From Thermoplasmata archaeon (GTDB lineage: Archaea > Thermoplasmatota > DAOVMN01): 7,799 bases of DNA. Shown here in pieces: positions 6,368 to 7,799 of the stretch. Made by a program: the position numbers and the translations under genes. Numbering within the stretch: the first letter of the stretch is position 1; each line of letters opens with the position of its first letter. Location: assembly GCA_030630685.1 (NCBI GenBank), contig DAOVMN010000092.1:1-7799 (forward strand). Reading direction: 5' to 3'. The notes beneath the pieces are model-generated. The model ran no database searches. It saw only the letters and a program-made list of their open reading frames with translations, and was not told where the DNA came from.

Positions 6368-6422
6368 ACCCGGGTCAGAGACTCCGCAGGCCTCAAGGAT
6401 GTCCAAACTACCCCACTCGGGC
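6349..6422 (-). tRNA. tRNA-Arg (anticodon GCG)
   Basis: The 74-base sequence folds as a cloverleaf. The acceptor stem is GCCCGAG/CTCGGGC with discriminator A. The anticodon stem GAGGC/GTCTC encloses the loop CTGCGGA, which places GCG at 34-36 to read Arg codons CGC and CGU. The T-arm is CCGGG-TTCGAAT-CCCGG. The D-arm is weak, with a G10-T25 pair, two G-C pairs and a T13-T22 mismatch. G18, G19, A20, A21, U8, U33 and A58 are in place, and A20 fits arginine identity. CCA is not encoded and there is no intron. An A/T-rich stretch (6423-6432) abuts the 5' end, too close to be its own TATA box, so transcription probably starts further upstream or comes from the PRC gene. Confidence 0.93.
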
Positions 6423-6470
6423 ATATAAAATAATCCGTGCAGAAAAGGTAGGGGGTAAGGGAGGTTGGTT

Positions 6471-6758
6471 TCAGTAAAACCCTTCGGCTTCCTCTGCATA
6501 GGTCTCCTTGATGGAGACCCTGTCCGGGAAATATCTCAGGACAATTACGTCCCCAACATCCTGGATCCAGCGGTAGGGCACACAGATATTCTGTGCGTTC
6601 TCAATGATCCTTTCATTGGTATCTACAAGACAGATCCCATCCACCCTGCAATTATCGATATCGAGATCGATGTTCTTAACCTCTCCGATAAGAAATCCCT
6701 TTGGGCTGTAAACCAGACGGCTAATCAGATTCGTAATCTCTTCCAACATGGTTATCAT
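6471..6758 (-). CDS. Stand-alone PRC-barrel domain protein
   Basis: The 95-residue protein is essentially one PRC-barrel domain. Residues about 14-40 (RLVYSPKGFLIGEVKNIDLD) form the first strand pair with the glycine turn. The segment VPYRWIQDVGDVIVLRYFP (about 61-79) is the characteristic C-terminal signature of archaeal PRC-barrel proteins. There are no membrane segments. Such small archaeal proteins act as protein-interaction modules; some haloarchaeal members (CdpB) take part in FtsZ/SepF cell division, but that role cannot be assigned here. The ATG at 6758 has a TATA-like box about 25 bases upstream, suggesting a leaderless mRNA. An alternative ATG at 6749 has GGAAG about nine bases ahead. 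The gene lies between the glutamate-synthase-like gene and the tRNA, all in one direction. Confidence 0.88.
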   Translation of the reverse strand: MITMLEEITNLISRLVYSPKGFLIGEVKNIDLDIDNCRVDGICLVDTNERIIENAQNICVPYRWIQDVGDVIVLRYFPDRVSIKETYAEEAEGFY

Positions 6759-6776
6759 CTTCCAGCATCAATAACA

Positions 6777-6787
6777 GCTATTTTAAG
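6777..6787 (-). promoter_or_regulatory. TATA-like box for the PRC-barrel gene
   Basis: CTTAAAATAGC on the minus strand lies in the 49-base gap after the glutamate-synthase-like gene, centred about 25 bases ahead of the ATG at 6758. It would allow independent leaderless transcription of the PRC gene. Confidence 0.5.
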
Positions 6788-6807
6788 ATTTCTGTAACGT
6801 GGTGTCC

Positions 6808-7799
6808 TTATCGCCTCCAGATGGGGAGCTTCTGGTCGTAGCCTATGAGCTTCGTGCCGGTTACTGCAGCGGTTGTGTAATCCAGGGCCCTGAGGTCGTC
6901 CTTTGTGATCCCTGTAATAGCATGATGGCCGGTATAGGCCACCAAGACCCTTACTTCCTCCGCAAGGCGATGAAGTGAGAATGCCTCCCTTTCGTTCTCC
7001 ACCATTGCCCCTTTGTCCGGATGGATCAGGGCCACGCCCTTCGCTCCCAGGGCTAACAGTTTGATTATGTCCTCCCCGCTGGTAAATTCCCCTATAACTA
7101 AAAGGGAGACCTCATCCTTACTATCTGAATCTTCCAGTGCCTCCATCGCCACGGTGAGGGCACTGGCAGGAAGCTGGGATTTTAGAATAATTACATCGGG
7201 CTTGGCTCTTGCCAAGGAAAAGACACTTTCATAGATGTTCTCCCCGGAAAGGGTGACAAAGATCGGTACCGCTCCTCTGGTGATCTCCCTGAGGAGCCCT
7301 AAGAAGTTTCCTATATCCTCGGGCGTGTTGATGTCCAAGGGCCTTTCGGGAATTGGGCTGATGAGCTCTCCTCCCAGGTGATAGGCCGAGCCGCTGCCCA
7401 TCACCAGCTCCACCCCTTTACCACGAGATAGGTGGTCCACCGTGATGCCCTCTCTCTCCGGGGGAATGCTGATGATCCTGGGTGCTCTATGGGTATCCGA
7501 ATCCCCTTCGGGCGCCTCGTTGGCGAGGATGGGGATCTTCAGCTTTTCGGCCTCCCTGAGCACTGCAGCGCTGGTGTTTCCTTCGCCATAGATAATAAAA
7601 GGAGAGGAAAGCTTGAGCACTCCAAGGCCCGTACCAAATTTAACCTTGAGGTCCACTTCCTCCCGATCTTTCATCTCGTCCATCGAGAAGAGGGGAAACG
7701 AAGGTGTTAGAAGGAGCTTGTCGAGGTATCCTTCTGACGCGCTGTGCAGCACCACAGGATATCCTTTTTCCCCTGAGACCTCACTCCCCGTTGCCACCA
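6808..7799 (-). CDS. Divergent glutamate-synthase-like (FMN-binding domain) protein, N-terminus beyond right edge
   Basis: The frame is open to the window edge, giving about 330 residues and a TAA stop at 6808. A GTG at 7797 could be a start, but the protein probably extends further. The order of segments follows the FMN-binding alpha/beta-barrel of glutamate synthase: VKFGTGLGVLKLSSPFII (about 52-69), an HLSRGKGVELVMGSGSAYHL stretch where the family has its GAKPG..GGHLPG loop, DINTPEDIGNFLGLLREI, then LLVIGEFTSGEDIIKLLALG and a C-terminal LRALDYTTAAVTG. The usual GGTGA-type flavin/glutamate loop is not seen (IILKSQLPASAL stands there), and the iron-sulphur cysteines of true GltB are absent. 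It may be a non-catalytic or altered-substrate relative. Calling it glutamate synthase would be unsafe. Its neighbour downstream is the PRC gene. Confidence 0.75.
   Translation of the reverse strand, partial: VATGSEVSGEKGYPVVLHSASEGYLDKLLLTPSFPLFSMDEMKDREEVDLKVKFGTGLGVLKLSSPFIIYGEGNTSAAVLREAEKLKIPILANEAPEGDSDTHRAPRIISIPPEREGITVDHLSRGKGVELVMGSGSAYHLGGELISPIPERPLDINTPEDIGNFLGLLREITRGAVPIFVTLSGENIYESVFSLARAKPDVIILKSQLPASALTVAMEALEDSDSKDEVSLLVIGEFTSGEDIIKLLALGAKGVALIHPDKGAMVENEREAFSLHRLAEEVRVLVAYTGHHAITGITKDDLRALDYTTAAVTGTKLIGYDQKLPIWRR

Noticed and set aside
6214..6499. Two short minus-strand frames across the tRNA
   Set aside because: They translate the tRNA and its trailer; the apparent peptides come from tRNA sequence.

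Overview
The window looks archaeal and most likely comes from a Thermoplasmatota-like euryarchaeon. The evidence is A/T-rich TATA-like boxes about 25 bases ahead of start codons, several genes that look leaderless, archaeal-type DUF1616 and PRC-barrel proteins, and a GLTNGN repeat that I associate with Thermoplasmata proteins. The lineage is an inference. Nearly every gene is on the minus strand; the polysaccharide deacetylase is the one plus-strand gene.

Layout, left to right. Positions 1-1214 hold a translationally coupled minus-strand pair: a DUF1616-like membrane protein with a coiled-coil tail, then a PRC-barrel-like protein with a charged tail that runs off the left edge. Positions 1287-3316 encode a K+-dependent type membrane pyrophosphatase (hppA), interrupted by one missing base exactly inside its DX7KXE catalytic motif. 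The divergent intergenic region 3317-3685 holds the hppA promoter and ribosome binding site, a roughly 190-base MITE-like inverted repeat, and the promoter of a NodB-type polysaccharide deacetylase (3686-4468, plus strand).

Just after the deacetylase comes a 32-base partial copy of the 3' end of a tRNA gene. The intact tRNA-Arg(GCG) lies 1.86 kb further on (6349-6422, minus strand), in the same orientation. The segment between the two copies carries a small two-helix membrane protein with GLTNGN repeats and a decayed or frameshifted surface-protein gene with one FG-GAP-like repeat. This is the geometry left by an integrative element that used the tRNA 3' end as its attachment site. No integrase is present, so it would be a remnant or a non-autonomous element.

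Right of the tRNA, positions 6471-6758 encode a compact PRC-barrel protein with a leaderless-type promoter. Positions 6808-7799 encode the C-terminal part of a divergent protein related to the FMN-binding domain of glutamate synthase, cut by the right edge.

Three apparent single-base frameshifts occur in the window (one in hppA, two in the surface-protein gene). The two in the surface-protein gene fall at short A-runs and the one in hppA next to a short G/T-rich stretch, so sequencing or assembly error is a serious alternative to true gene decay, above all for hppA.
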